Shown in pieces: positions 1 through 7,339 of a stretch of 36,693 nucleotides of DNA (positions are counted from its first letter, which is position 1; every line of letters starts with the position of its first letter). The DNA is from an uncultured Pseudomonadota bacterium. GTDB lineage: Bacteria > Myxococcota_A > UBA796 > UBA2385. The notes below the pieces were generated by a model. It was given only the letters and a program-made list of their open reading frames with translations. It made no database searches and was not told where the DNA came from. Location: assembly GCA_913044235.1 (NCBI GenBank), contig CAJWOS010000009.1, forward strand, positions 1 through 36,693, read 5' to 3'. The position numbers were made by a program, and so were the translations under genes.

Positions 1-197
1 GTTTGTGAACACAGCAATTTTTGAACCAAAAACATTTTGAGGGTCATCTGGGACGGAAGTTTACCGATTCGACCGCCCAAATTAGCCAATGTGGAGCAAA
101 CGACCCAAAACAAAACCAAAACAGAACAACAAAGGAAGCGTTTTTTTTTTAGAAAGCAATACCTCCTGGTATTGCCCCCCCGGACCCCCCCCCGCCC
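1..197. other. AT-richer stretch with homopolymer runs, no confident gene
   Basis: The first ~150 bases are clearly poorer in G+C than the rest of the window and hold a run of ten T (141-150) followed by C runs of seven, nine and six (174-200). A short frame from an ATG at 89 runs through here but its product looks nothing like a protein start and leaves the proline-rich frame that follows. I see no convincing promoter, RNA or gene. The homopolymers make this the part of the window where assembly or base-calling errors are most likely. Confidence 0.4.
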
Positions 198-293
198 CCC
201 GCCGTAGAGCCCCCACCGCCTCCCGCCGTAGAGCCCGCACTCCCTCCCGCCGCAGAGCCCGTACCACCTCCCGCCGCAGGGCCCGCACCGGCG
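198..293 (+). repeat. Four tandem 24-bp repeats coding for Pro/Ala/Glu-rich octapeptides
   Basis: Four consecutive 24-bp units start at 198, 222, 246 and 270, each beginning CCCGCCG(T/C)AG. Read in the frame of the downstream gene they give octapeptides of the kind PAVEPPPP, PAVEPALP, PAAEPVPP. The third-position changes between units (GTA/GCA, CCC/CCT) keep the proline pattern, so this frame is probably the translated one. Such Pro/Ala/Glu arrays usually form extended periplasm- or envelope-spanning linkers. Confidence 0.7.
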
Positions 294-332
294 ACCCCAT
301 CCGAGCTCCGACCTGCGCCTCAACCGGAAGTC

Positions 333-1079
333 TTGGCTCCGGAGACGCCTCAGAGCTCGCCGGCTGAAGCATCGGAGGCAGCCGCTGTGACGACCCCGGC
401 TTCGCCCTCATCCGAAGCGCCGCCGAGCGTCATGGCACCGGTAGGGGCTCCGGCAGCGGAGGCAGGCGATGCCAGCGCGGAGGGGGTGCGCACGAGCGAT
501 CCAGAGCCAGCGCCGTCGGATGCGCTTGCCGTCGAGCCTCCGAGCTCCGATGCCGGCTTGAAGTCGTCTGCCTCGGAGGCCAAGCCTCGCAGCTCACCAC
601 CGGCCGCTGAGCAGCGTCTGGGTCTCGGTGCGCGCTGGCAGGTCGCCGAAGGCACCTCGCCGCACCTGACGGGCGAGGTGAGGGGGCCGCTCGGGCCGCT
701 CACGGGCGTGGTGGTTGCGGCGGTGGATTCGCCCATCGTGCTTTCCGAGGCACCGCTTCGTCGGACCTGGACCGCCACGGCAGGAGTGGCAGCCATGTGG
801 CCACTGGGCGTGAGCGAGGTGGGCGTGGGCGTGGGCATTGAACATCAGCGTTGGTGGCAGGACTCCGTGCTCGTAGAAGCGGCCTTGCGGCCCCAGGTCG
901 GGGTTCGGGGCGGCGTCTGTCCGCGTGATGGAATGGTGTGCATTTCGGGGCTCACCGGCTGGAGCCTCCGACGGGTCACAGAGCGGTCGGATGGTGCTGC
1001 ACCGAGTGTGGCCACGCCCCTTCATCTGTCGCTCCAGGTGCATCTTCGCCGGGTCTCGAGCGGAGCGGAATCGGAGTGA
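333..1079 (+). CDS. Pro/Ala-rich protein with C-terminal beta-rich domain, 5' end unresolved
   Basis: The frame is open from 153 (just after a TAG at 150-152) to the TGA at 1077-1079, and the repeats at 198-293 belong to it, but no ATG or GTG occurs before an internal GTG at 387 and ATG at 432; the TTG at 333 is the first usable codon and has no good ribosome site. The true N-terminus is therefore either lost to a homopolymer error in the C runs upstream or starts at a rare codon. The product has a Pro/Ala/Ser-rich N-terminal ~85 residues, then a Gly/Val-rich C-terminal half with alternating hydrophobic residues that could be an outer-membrane or periplasmic beta domain. I do not recognise a family. 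It precedes the sigma/FecR pair by 92 bp on the same strand. Confidence 0.5.
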   Translation: MAPETPQSSPAEASEAAAVTTPASPSSEAPPSVMAPVGAPAAEAGDASAEGVRTSDPEPAPSDALAVEPPSSDAGLKSSASEAKPRSSPPAAEQRLGLGARWQVAEGTSPHLTGEVRGPLGPLTGVVVAAVDSPIVLSEAPLRRTWTATAGVAAMWPLGVSEVGVGVGIEHQRWWQDSVLVEAALRPQVGVRGGVCPRDGMVCISGLTGWSLRRVTERSDGAAPSVATPLHLSLQVHLRRVSSGAESE

Positions 1080-1171
1080 GAGGTGCCTGTGGATCGGGGT
1101 GTTCGAACAAAATTCCGAGGAAATGTGCGAAGTTGTGATCCAATTTTGGACCCGAAGCACTTCATGGAACG

Positions 1172-1747
1172 ATGCCGACCTCCTTGCCATCTCCCGAGCG
1201 CGTAGCCGCCGCCGTCCAAGGCGACGCCTTGGCGTTTGAAGCGGTCATCCGAGCCTGCCTGCCGGTAGTGCTTGGATGGTGCAAGCGCTTGTCGGGCCCT
1301 TCGGTCGACCCTGAAGATGCTGCACACGACATCCTGGTGATTGTTGTGGATCGACTCTCGGGTCTGCGAGACCCTGCAGCGTTTCCGGCGTGGTTGTTCC
1401 AGATCACCCGCAAGCGGCTCGCTTCTCTGCGTCGGCGCGCTTGGTTCGGCACGATACTGGACTGGGAACCGGCTGACACCCGGCTCGATCCGGAGGCTCA
1501 ACACACGAGCAATGACTGCTCCCGGCGCGTCCAGGCGCTTCTCGAGCGACTGCCGGAGACGCAGCGCATCGTCCTCGTGCTGCACGACCTGGAAGAGCGC
1601 TCCGATGCGGAGACCGCTGAAATGCTCGATATTCCCAAAGGAACCGTGAAGAGTCGGCTGCGGCTCGGGCGTGCGGCGCTGCGGAAGTTGGCGCTGGAAG
1701 ATGGACTGTGGCCGCGTGGACTCGTTCTCGCAGTGGGGGCCTCATGA
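1172..1747 (+). CDS. ECF-type RNA polymerase sigma factor
   Basis: A 191-aa sigma-70 family protein of ECF size. Region 2 spans about residues 14-85, including DPEDAAHD (46-53), the usual region 2.2 signature, and an aromatic/basic stretch (WLFQITRKR) suited to -10 recognition. Region 4 spans about 122-171, with the LPETQRIVLVL helix and a helix-turn-helix around ETAEMLDIPKGTVKSRL. The ATG at 1172 follows a short GGAAC. The stop overlaps the next start (ATGA at 1744-1747), so it is translationally coupled to the FecR-like protein, the arrangement expected for a sigma factor with its membrane regulator. The 92-bp gap before it is AT-richer and probably holds the promoter, but I could not assign -35/-10 boxes with confidence. 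Confidence 0.92.
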   Translation: MPTSLPSPERVAAAVQGDALAFEAVIRACLPVVLGWCKRLSGPSVDPEDAAHDILVIVVDRLSGLRDPAAFPAWLFQITRKRLASLRRRAWFGTILDWEPADTRLDPEAQHTSNDCSRRVQALLERLPETQRIVLVLHDLEERSDAETAEMLDIPKGTVKSRLRLGRAALRKLALEDGLWPRGLVLAVGAS

Positions 1748-2658
1748 GCTCTGTCGATGATCTGCTCCGCGAGCTGGAACCAGTCCGCGAAGACGAAGTC
1801 GCTCGGCTCGAGGCGCGCATCCGTGCGCAGGCCACAGAGCAGCGTGGGATCCAGGTCCTGCTGGGTCAGCTTGAAGAACCCACAGGTCTCGAGGTCTCGC
1901 GTCTCGCGTCTCGGCTGTCTGCACACCGTGCAGCCCACGGTCGCCGAGGCTTGCCCTGGCGTCGGTATGCCCCTGGAGCAGTGGTTTTTGCCGCTGCTGC
2001 AGTCACGTTGCTTGCGGTCGGCCTCAACCCCACCCCTGCGCCGGTGGCCGCGGCCAGTGGGGCCCATGCGCTCGCCGGCGTGAGCCAACTGCAGCCGCTC
2101 GAGGAAGTGGTCTTGGACTACGGCGGTCAGGGTGCGGCGGCGTGGGACGGCAAGGTGGTCCGAATCGACTGGGAAGAGGGTGCCCTCACGAGCAGTGTGA
2201 TGCCCGAGCAGGGAATCGACCTGAGCGTACACACGCGCGAGGGGGTGGTCTCGGTGATCGGAACGGAGTTCACGGTCACGCGAGATGCCGACGGATCGCA
2301 CGTCTTGGTTGATCATGGTGTGGTTTCAGTCGACTGTGAAGCCAGTGGCCAGGTTACGCTCCGTGCTGGAGAGTCGCACACGTGTGCACCCGTCTCGGCG
2401 GGCCAGTGGCTCTACAAGATCGACCGTCTGTTTGCGGCCAATGGGGACTCCGAGCGCATCCGAACCAGCATTCGCCGTGGGGTGCACTACTCCGCGACGG
2501 GCGACCCGCTGCGCGGTGAGCTGCTGGCCCGTCAGGTGCAACTGCAGCTGCGAGATGGCGACCGATTCGCGGCCGCCGAGACCGCACGGCAGTACCTGAG
2601 TGAAGGCTACACCGTACGTGCCGAGCAGCTTCGGCCCATCGCGGAGGCCGCGCCATGA
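1744..2658 (+). CDS. FecR-domain membrane protein, probable anti-sigma regulator
   Basis: A 304-aa protein. Residues 1-73 are charged and helical (cytoplasmic side), one membrane helix lies at about 76-95 (FAAAAVTLLAVGL), and the rest is periplasmic. A FecR-like beta domain is visible around 157-215, with the typical VVSVIGTEFTV and VLVDHGVVSV strands. The C-terminal ~80 residues look helical, TPR-like. The ATG at 1744 overlaps the sigma stop by 4 nt; a GTG at 1708 lies inside the sigma gene and is less likely. In the known FecI/FecR scheme such a protein holds or activates the cognate ECF sigma; that role is inferred here from domain and coupling. No TonB receptor is adjacent, so the signal is unknown. 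Confidence 0.85.
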   Translation: MSSVDDLLRELEPVREDEVARLEARIRAQATEQRGIQVLLGQLEEPTGLEVSRLASRLSAHRAAHGRRGLPWRRYAPGAVVFAAAAVTLLAVGLNPTPAPVAAASGAHALAGVSQLQPLEEVVLDYGGQGAAAWDGKVVRIDWEEGALTSSVMPEQGIDLSVHTREGVVSVIGTEFTVTRDADGSHVLVDHGVVSVDCEASGQVTLRAGESHTCAPVSAGQWLYKIDRLFAANGDSERIRTSIRRGVHYSATGDPLRGELLARQVQLQLRDGDRFAAAETARQYLSEGYTVRAEQLRPIAEAAP

Positions 2659-2759
2659 GCCTGACTTCTCCTCGAACCTTTCGCATCTGACTTTCGGCTT
2701 CGGCACTCGTGGTGCCCTCTTCGCGCCCCCCGCGCATACCCAAGCTCTCTGGAGTTGTG

Positions 2760-4304
2760 ATGTCCTACACCCGTGGTGCCTTTTTGCTCGTGCTTCTCTG
2801 CGGCTGCAAAAACGTGGAGCTCGACTGGCCAGGAGACGGAAAGCCCAGTGTCGATACTGGAGACAGCGTGCCGGACGGTGAGGATGGCGCAACCGACAGC
2901 GCTGGTGACGATGGCGATGGCGGCGACGGCAGCGACGGTGAAGACGGCAGCGACGGTGAAGACGGCACCGGCAGCGGGAGCGACGCTGGCGGCAGCGGCG
3001 ATGATGCCGGAGATGGTGACGACGGGAGCGGTGGCAGTGGCGGAACCGGCACCGAGGTCCCAGACCCGATCACTGCAACGGTCTCGGGCACGGTCACCGT
3101 GGAGATGTACCAGGTGGTCGAGGGAGAAGCTGTGGAGCTCGACTCTTCCGAGGTCGATTCCTTCCCCTATGGGGCAATTTTCGTGGGCGGCTACGATGAC
3201 CCGGCGGACGACGGCCGAGAAGTCTTCCGCGGCACCGACACCGTCGACACGCCAGGATTCGGACCAAACCCCTTTGAGATGACCGTCACGATGGATGACG
3301 ACGGTGAGCTTCGGGTCTATGCATCGCTGGATGCCAACGGCAACACCATCATCGAGTCGTCTGAGCCGCTCGGTGTGTGGCCGTCCATGGCGGAAATCTC
3401 CGATGGCGCCATCATCACCGACGTGGAGATCACCATTCTTGCGGAGTACGATCCGGACGGATCGGGTGGTGACTCGGGTGGCAGCGATGGTGGGGGCAGC
3501 GACGGGAGCGGCGGCTCGAGTGGCAGCGGTGGCTCGGACGAGGACTGCAACCTTGTGGTGTCCGGTCCAGCAACCGTCGGGTCGGACTACACCGGCCGCG
3601 GACTGGCCATGCTCGCGAACATCGATGGTACCGGTCCGATTCACTACGACATCTTCGACATCACGGGCGATGGGGCCAGCAGTGCCTCGGGGGACTACGC
3701 GATGACCGATGTGTGTCCGTCGCTCGGATCGGTTCAGCTGCTGGGGTCCATCGACAGCAACGACAACGGCCTGTTCGATCCCGACGACACGAGCGGTGCC
3801 TACGTGGTGGCTCCCGACACCAACGGCAACCCCATCTACGTAGATACAGCTGACCTCACCGACTACGAGCTTCAGATCCCCATCCTGAACGCCACGACGG
3901 GTGAAGAAGAAGACAACCGCATCGAGCTTGTGCCCTTCGTGGTCCTCTCGGGAACCGTTCGGTACGGCACCGGTACCTTTGACGACCTGGATCCAGGCAC
4001 GTCGATCTATGTGACCGCACTCAAGTACCGTCCGAACACGAGTGTGAGCACTTCTTCGGTCATCTCCAACTCGTTCGACTACAACGAGTTCACCTGGGCC
4101 GACCTCACAGGGCAGTCCGAGGTGTCGTACTTCCTGATGGTCCCCGGCAACGCCGACCTGTACCTGTGGGCCTACGCCGACACCGATCTCGACGGCACCT
4201 TGAACGAGACCGCGGAGCCCGTGGCTTCCGGCGGCGCCGACATGGGCTACATCGCCACCGGCTCCACAAACGAGGTCTACGACTTGATCATGGGTGTGCC
4301 CTGA
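2760..4304 (+). CDS. Lipoprotein with Asp/Gly/Ser-rich linker and three related Ca-binding-like modules
   Basis: A 514-aa protein. The ATG at 2760 follows GGAG with good spacing and starts a lipoprotein signal (hydrophobic FLLVLLCG then Cys16). An acidic Asp/Gly/Ser-rich linker runs over about residues 35-98. Three modules follow (about 102-240, 262-385 and 400-514), separated by a second Gly/Ser linker. Each opens with a V(S)G(T/P) strand and carries an Asp loop of the same design: DANGNTIIESSEP, DSNDNGLFDPDD, DTDLDGTLNETAEP. These resemble EF-hand/dockerin-type calcium loops, so calcium-dependent folding is likely. It lies 101 bp after the FecR-like gene on the same strand and may be a target of that sigma factor. 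No enzyme motif is seen; a surface-exposed structural role is inferred. Confidence 0.8.
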   Translation: MSYTRGAFLLVLLCGCKNVELDWPGDGKPSVDTGDSVPDGEDGATDSAGDDGDGGDGSDGEDGSDGEDGTGSGSDAGGSGDDAGDGDDGSGGSGGTGTEVPDPITATVSGTVTVEMYQVVEGEAVELDSSEVDSFPYGAIFVGGYDDPADDGREVFRGTDTVDTPGFGPNPFEMTVTMDDDGELRVYASLDANGNTIIESSEPLGVWPSMAEISDGAIITDVEITILAEYDPDGSGGDSGGSDGGGSDGSGGSSGSGGSDEDCNLVVSGPATVGSDYTGRGLAMLANIDGTGPIHYDIFDITGDGASSASGDYAMTDVCPSLGSVQLLGSIDSNDNGLFDPDDTSGAYVVAPDTNGNPIYVDTADLTDYELQIPILNATTGEEEDNRIELVPFVVLSGTVRYGTGTFDDLDPGTSIYVTALKYRPNTSVSTSSVISNSFDYNEFTWADLTGQSEVSYFLMVPGNADLYLWAYADTDLDGTLNETAEPVASGGADMGYIATGSTNEVYDLIMGVP

Positions 4305-4353
4305 AGCCCGGAGGCGCGGCGAAGCCCTTTGCGCGACCACACCGATGACTTCG

Positions 4354-4387
4354 CCCCGGCATGCCCAGCTCGTGTCGGGGTGTTTTG
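4354..4387 (+). terminator. Rho-independent terminator after the three-module lipoprotein gene
   Basis: The 8-bp stem CCCCGGCA (4354-4361) pairs with TGTCGGGG (4373-4380), with one G-T pair and an 11-nt loop, and is followed by TGTTTTG. It lies between two convergent genes and can serve the plus-strand transcript. Confidence 0.6.
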
Positions 4388-4435
4388 TGTGTCGTCGCTA
4401 CGTCGGGCGCTCAGGCACGCTCCTGCGCGAGACCG

Positions 4436-4951
4436 TCAGTGCTGCGCCTGGGTGCGGCTCGAGCGGGGGCGAGCGGACCGCTCGGCGGTATCGATCACGG
4501 TGTCGGCAACACCCAACGAAGCGGCCTTCTGCACAACGGCCTGCTCGACGGAGCTGAGCACGGTGCAGTCGAGGAGCAGCGCATAGAGCGGACCGAGGAA
4601 GAGCGCTGCGATGAGCGGTCCAATTGCGCTCAGGTCGTTGATGTACATCATGAGCTGGATCAGGTGGACTGCGGCGGCAGCCGACGTCACAGACCAGAGC
4701 GCTCGTCGTCCGGCGCGCGCCGTGACCCTCGCCGTGGCCAGCTCGGTGGGGGAGGGTCTGGGCGCGGCGAGGGTGCGTCGCAGAGAAGGCAGGGCGCGGC
4801 CCGACAGCAGGCCCCATGCCGCGAGTGTGCCGAAGCCCAGCACGATGGCGCTCGGCAGGTGCACAAAGATCTGCAGCGGACCCCCGAGCTGCATCGCCGC
4901 AAGCACCAGCAAGCCGAGCATTGTGCGTCCAGCGTGTCGTGGCCAGTCCAT
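4436..4951 (-). CDS. Small MotA/ExbB-superfamily-like membrane protein (copy 2)
   Basis: A 171-aa integral membrane protein with four probable helices, two near the start and two around residues 90-140. It aligns by eye with its upstream neighbour: the LPS...GTLAAWGLLSGR segment and the DLSAIGPLIAALFLGPLYALLL segment match the corresponding MotA-like stretches of copy 1, but the family's conserved positions are less well kept (the VALLTTLYG-type helix has become AALFLGPLYA). The ATG at 4951 follows GGAG with 5-nt spacing. It lies 24 nt after copy 1, in one operon. The long cytoplasmic loop that MotA uses to contact the flagellar rotor is missing. Probably a diverged tandem duplicate acting with copy 1; function unknown. 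Confidence 0.7.
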   Translation of the reverse strand: MDWPRHAGRTMLGLLVLAAMQLGGPLQIFVHLPSAIVLGFGTLAAWGLLSGRALPSLRRTLAAPRPSPTELATARVTARAGRRALWSVTSAAAAVHLIQLMMYINDLSAIGPLIAALFLGPLYALLLDCTVLSSVEQAVVQKAASLGVADTVIDTAERSARPRSSRTQAQH

Positions 4952-4975
4952 GGAGTCTCCGGGAAGTGCTGCAGC

Positions 4976-5524
4976 TCAGCGGGTTTGTTCGGTGGTAGAG
5001 CGGACACGAGCCTTCAAGGCGTCCATGGCCTTCCGAGAGTGGGCGAGGTCGTCGTCGAGCCGAGAGACAGGGAGCGGCGGTGCGTGCGCCATGCAGAGGC
5101 GCTCTCGCAGGCGGGTCTCCACCGGAGAGAGCACAAAGAGGTTCGTGAGCAGTGCATAGAAGATCGTGAGAAAGGCCACTGCCGTCGCGGGGCCGATGGC
5201 ACTCGGGTCGTCGAGCGACTGCAGCATTTGCGTGAAGCCGATGAGGGTGCCCGCAATGCTCACCATCCAAAAAGACCGCTTTCCAGCCCGCACCGTCTCG
5301 ATGCCGGCCGCGAGATCGCTGGCCGAGGCGTTCTCCGAGCGGAGCGTCTGGGCAAGGGTCGCCACGCCGCGCCCCGACATGGCTCCCCAGGCCGCCATCC
5401 CACCGAGCATGGTCATCAGCAAGCTTGGAATGTCCAAGAAGCCCATCAAGGAGGAGTCTAACAGGATCGCGAGGATGACGACTGCGGTCAGACCGAGGGT
5501 GCCGGTGATGCGTCTCAGATCCAT
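4976..5524 (-). CDS. Small MotA-like membrane protein (copy 1)
   Basis: A 182-aa protein with four probable membrane helices. The N-terminal pair contains FLDIPSLLMTMLGG, close to the MotA pattern (FIDxPSLLIVxGG). The C-terminal pair contains GTLIGFTQMLQSLDDPSAIG followed by AVAFLTIFYALLTNLFVLSP, which follows MotA's GTVxGLIxML...DPxxIGPxMAVALLTTLYGxxLANLxFxP. MotA proteins are usually 250-290 aa; here the loop between helices 2 and 3 is only about 45 residues. The start is set at the ATG at 5524, just before the conserved region; an upstream extension is possible but not hydrophobic. No MotB or TolR/ExbD partner is in the window. A proton- or ion-channel stator-like role is inferred from family only. 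Confidence 0.75.
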   Translation of the reverse strand: MDLRRITGTLGLTAVVILAILLDSSLMGFLDIPSLLMTMLGGMAAWGAMSGRGVATLAQTLRSENASASDLAAGIETVRAGKRSFWMVSIAGTLIGFTQMLQSLDDPSAIGPATAVAFLTIFYALLTNLFVLSPVETRLRERLCMAHAPPLPVSRLDDDLAHSRKAMDALKARVRSTTEQTR

Positions 5525-5811
5525 TTGGGTTGGTCCGGGGGAGGGGCTTTGGGGTGTGTCGTGGTGGCGCCCGCCTGCGGAGCGGATGCCGGTGATGGGG
5601 CGGAAGACCCCATGATCGGTCGCTGCGAGTAGACCGAAAGTTCCGGTGGAAGTCAAAGCGAACGTACGGCGGGTGGCTTGGCTTTCTTTCCCCCCGCGCG
5701 ATGTGGGTTTCGGAGGCGTCGGTATCGCTCCGCTCGCGTACAGCACACCTGCAACAGCCGTGCAGCAAAGCGGTGCACAGATGCAGGATGCCCAAGCAAA
5801 GGAGCCTCCAG

Positions 5812-6393
5812 ATGGTCACCACAGTCCCCGTTCCCAGTGTCCTGCCTGTCGTCGTTGAAGCGCCCGCGGTCGTGGCGGAAGCATCGCCCTCCCTCTCCAC
5901 GAGGCTCACCCGCGCTCTGGGTACCCTCTCGCTGCTCGGAAGTGCGTTCGGCTTGCTGCTCACCGCTTGGTACGGCCTCGCCACGGTCGCTTCGGGCGCC
6001 CTGCCCTTCGTGAACCTGCTGTGGACCGGTGCGCTGTGTGGCGGTGTGGCTCTGTGCTTCGCCTGGGGCGTGGGCACGGGCATCGCGCTGCGCCGTCAGC
6101 ACCCGGCTGCGCTATGGGCTGCACTGCCCTTCTGGCTGCTGCAGGTGCCCATTGTGAGCTCACCGCTGGCGACCCTTTCGCTGTACAGCGGCCTCGCAGT
6201 GCCGGTCACGGTCATGTTCCAGGATGGGGTCAACTTCTACGCTGGGATCAACCTCGGCTCCGGCTTCGAGACCTTCTTCCTCAACCCGGCCGCGCCATGG
6301 GGCTTCGGCATCAACCTGTTCGCAGTCGCTGCGGTGGTCTTTCTCACCGTGCGCCTCCTGCAGGAGAAGTGGTCCACGATTCCCGGACGGTGA
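5812..6393 (+). CDS. Four-helix membrane protein, function unknown
   Basis: A 193-aa protein. The ATG at 5812 follows AAAGGAG with 7-nt spacing, better than the in-frame ATG at 5788. After a Pro/Val-rich N-terminus of about 30 residues come four likely membrane segments (LGTLSLLGSAFGLLLTAW, LLWTGALCGGVALCFAWGV, the ALWAALPFWLLQVPIVSS region, and INLFAVAAVVFLTVRLL). I do not recognise the family. It is divergent from the MotA-like pair across a 287-bp spacer and convergent with the dioxygenase gene. Confidence 0.7.
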   Translation: MVTTVPVPSVLPVVVEAPAVVAEASPSLSTRLTRALGTLSLLGSAFGLLLTAWYGLATVASGALPFVNLLWTGALCGGVALCFAWGVGTGIALRRQHPAALWAALPFWLLQVPIVSSPLATLSLYSGLAVPVTVMFQDGVNFYAGINLGSGFETFFLNPAAPWGFGINLFAVAAVVFLTVRLLQEKWSTIPGR

Positions 6394-6411
6394 GCGGCAG
6401 GTGAGGGACCT

Positions 6412-6431
6412 CGGCCCGTGGGCGCGGGCCG
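6412..6431. terminator. GC-rich hairpin between convergent genes
   Basis: CGGCCCG (6412-6418) and CGGGCCG (6425-6431) form a perfect 7-bp stem with a 6-nt loop between the ends of the convergent genes at 6393 and 6482. No T-run follows on either strand, so it is a weak or factor-dependent terminator candidate only. Confidence 0.35.
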
Positions 6432-6481
6432 CGATGCCGTTGGGTTGGGTGTGCGCGAGCGGATGCCCTGTGTGGCTGGCG

Positions 6482-7339
6482 CTACTCGTGGACCAGGTCG
6501 GGATGGGCCTGTGCGAAGAAGTGGGGGTACTTCGTGCGGGCGGTGTACCAGTTCCGCCGCACCAGGGCGGCGTCGTCGAAGCGACCGTAGCGGCCATTGG
6601 CCACGAACCGGGTGCGGTTGGATCGGTTGGGACCGCTGCGGTGCAGCAGGGTGCACGAAAACAGCAGGAGGCTTCCGGGGGATACCGGGTAGACCTCCAC
6701 CCGGCGCGCTTCCCAGTCGGCTTGCTGCGCGGCGTCGACCACCAGAGGCAGGCGGTTCGGGTCGAAGCGTGGGGCGTCGCTCACCATCCGGGCAGGTCGG
6801 ATGGTGCCGTGGCTCCCTGGAACCACGCTCAGCGGTCCCATCTCGGCTGTGATGGGAACCAGCGGAATCCAGAAGGTGACCGCGTCCTCCGAGAGCACGT
6901 TGTAGGTGTAGTCCTGGTGCCAGGTGAAGTTGGTGGCATCCGAGAGGGGGCGGTCCACCCGCATCAAGCAGTGGTCGAAGGCCAGCTGGTGGTTGGTGCT
7001 GCCCATCGCGGCGCCCACCAGTGCCCGCAGCTTGGGGTGGCTGATCAGGTGGATGTAGTCGGGAAGATCTCGCCCCAGGCCGAGGGCTACCTGCGCCGCG
7101 TCTGGAGAGACTGCGCGAATCGCGTCGTGAAGCGCCTCCGGGTCGGTGCTGTCTGCCGCGGGATGACCATGCTCGTGCAGCCAGGCACGCAAGATCTCAC
7201 ACCACGCATCGAGCGGACGCTGCACTTCTTCGGTCGTGAAGACGCCCTCGAGCAGCACGCATCCCACGTCGCGAATGGCCGCATGGACCTGCTGCGGTTC
7301 GAGGGTTGCAGCGGCGAGGCGAGGGATGCTGTCCGTCAC
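6482..7339 (-). CDS. Phytanoyl-CoA dioxygenase (PhyH) family oxygenase
   Basis: A 285-aa non-haem Fe(II)/2-oxoglutarate-dependent dioxygenase. The double-stranded beta-helix shows the iron ligands H141 and D143 in WHQDYTY and the distal H233 in LLHRSGPNRS, with the nearby Arg (SNRTR) in place to bind 2-oxoglutarate. PVSPGSLLLFSC is the usual strand before the distal His. The GTG start at 7339 overlaps the TGA of the methyltransferase upstream, so the two are coupled. Family members hydroxylate lipids, amino acids or natural products; the substrate cannot be read here, but the coupling suggests that the two enzymes act on the same small molecule or sugar. Confidence 0.88.
   Translation of the reverse strand: MTDSIPRLAAATLEPQQVHAAIRDVGCVLLEGVFTTEEVQRPLDAWCEILRAWLHEHGHPAADSTDPEALHDAIRAVSPDAAQVALGLGRDLPDYIHLISHPKLRALVGAAMGSTNHQLAFDHCLMRVDRPLSDATNFTWHQDYTYNVLSEDAVTFWIPLVPITAEMGPLSVVPGSHGTIRPARMVSDAPRFDPNRLPLVVDAAQQADWEARRVEVYPVSPGSLLLFSCTLLHRSGPNRSNRTRFVANGRYGRFDDAALVRRNWYTARTKYPHFFAQAHPDLVHE

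Noticed and set aside
141..152. Frameshift or slippage at the T10 run as the cause of the missing start
   Set aside because: Any change in T number still leaves the TAG at the junction into the proline-rich frame, so the T run alone cannot join the frames; the C runs could.
82..411. Arg-rich minus-strand frame with RALRREV repeats at the left end
   Set aside because: Its repeat is only the reverse of the 24-bp units, whose codon-level pattern fits the plus-strand Pro/Ala/Glu reading better.
1080..1171. ECF-type autoregulatory promoter upstream of the sigma gene
   Set aside because: The region is AT-rich and has a TTCGAA palindrome, but I found no convincing GGAAC/-10 pair at proper spacing.
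2607..4340. 577-aa open frame antisense to the three-module lipoprotein
   Set aside because: It is a mirror of a GC-rich gene whose Asp/Gly codons read as Val/Ala/Thr on the other strand; no start signal or domain, while the plus-strand gene has a lipobox and repeats.
4398..6083. 561-aa minus-strand frame across the MotA-like genes
   Set aside because: It is His/Arg/Pro-rich without any domain and runs over two genes in another frame that have clear membrane helices and ribosome sites.
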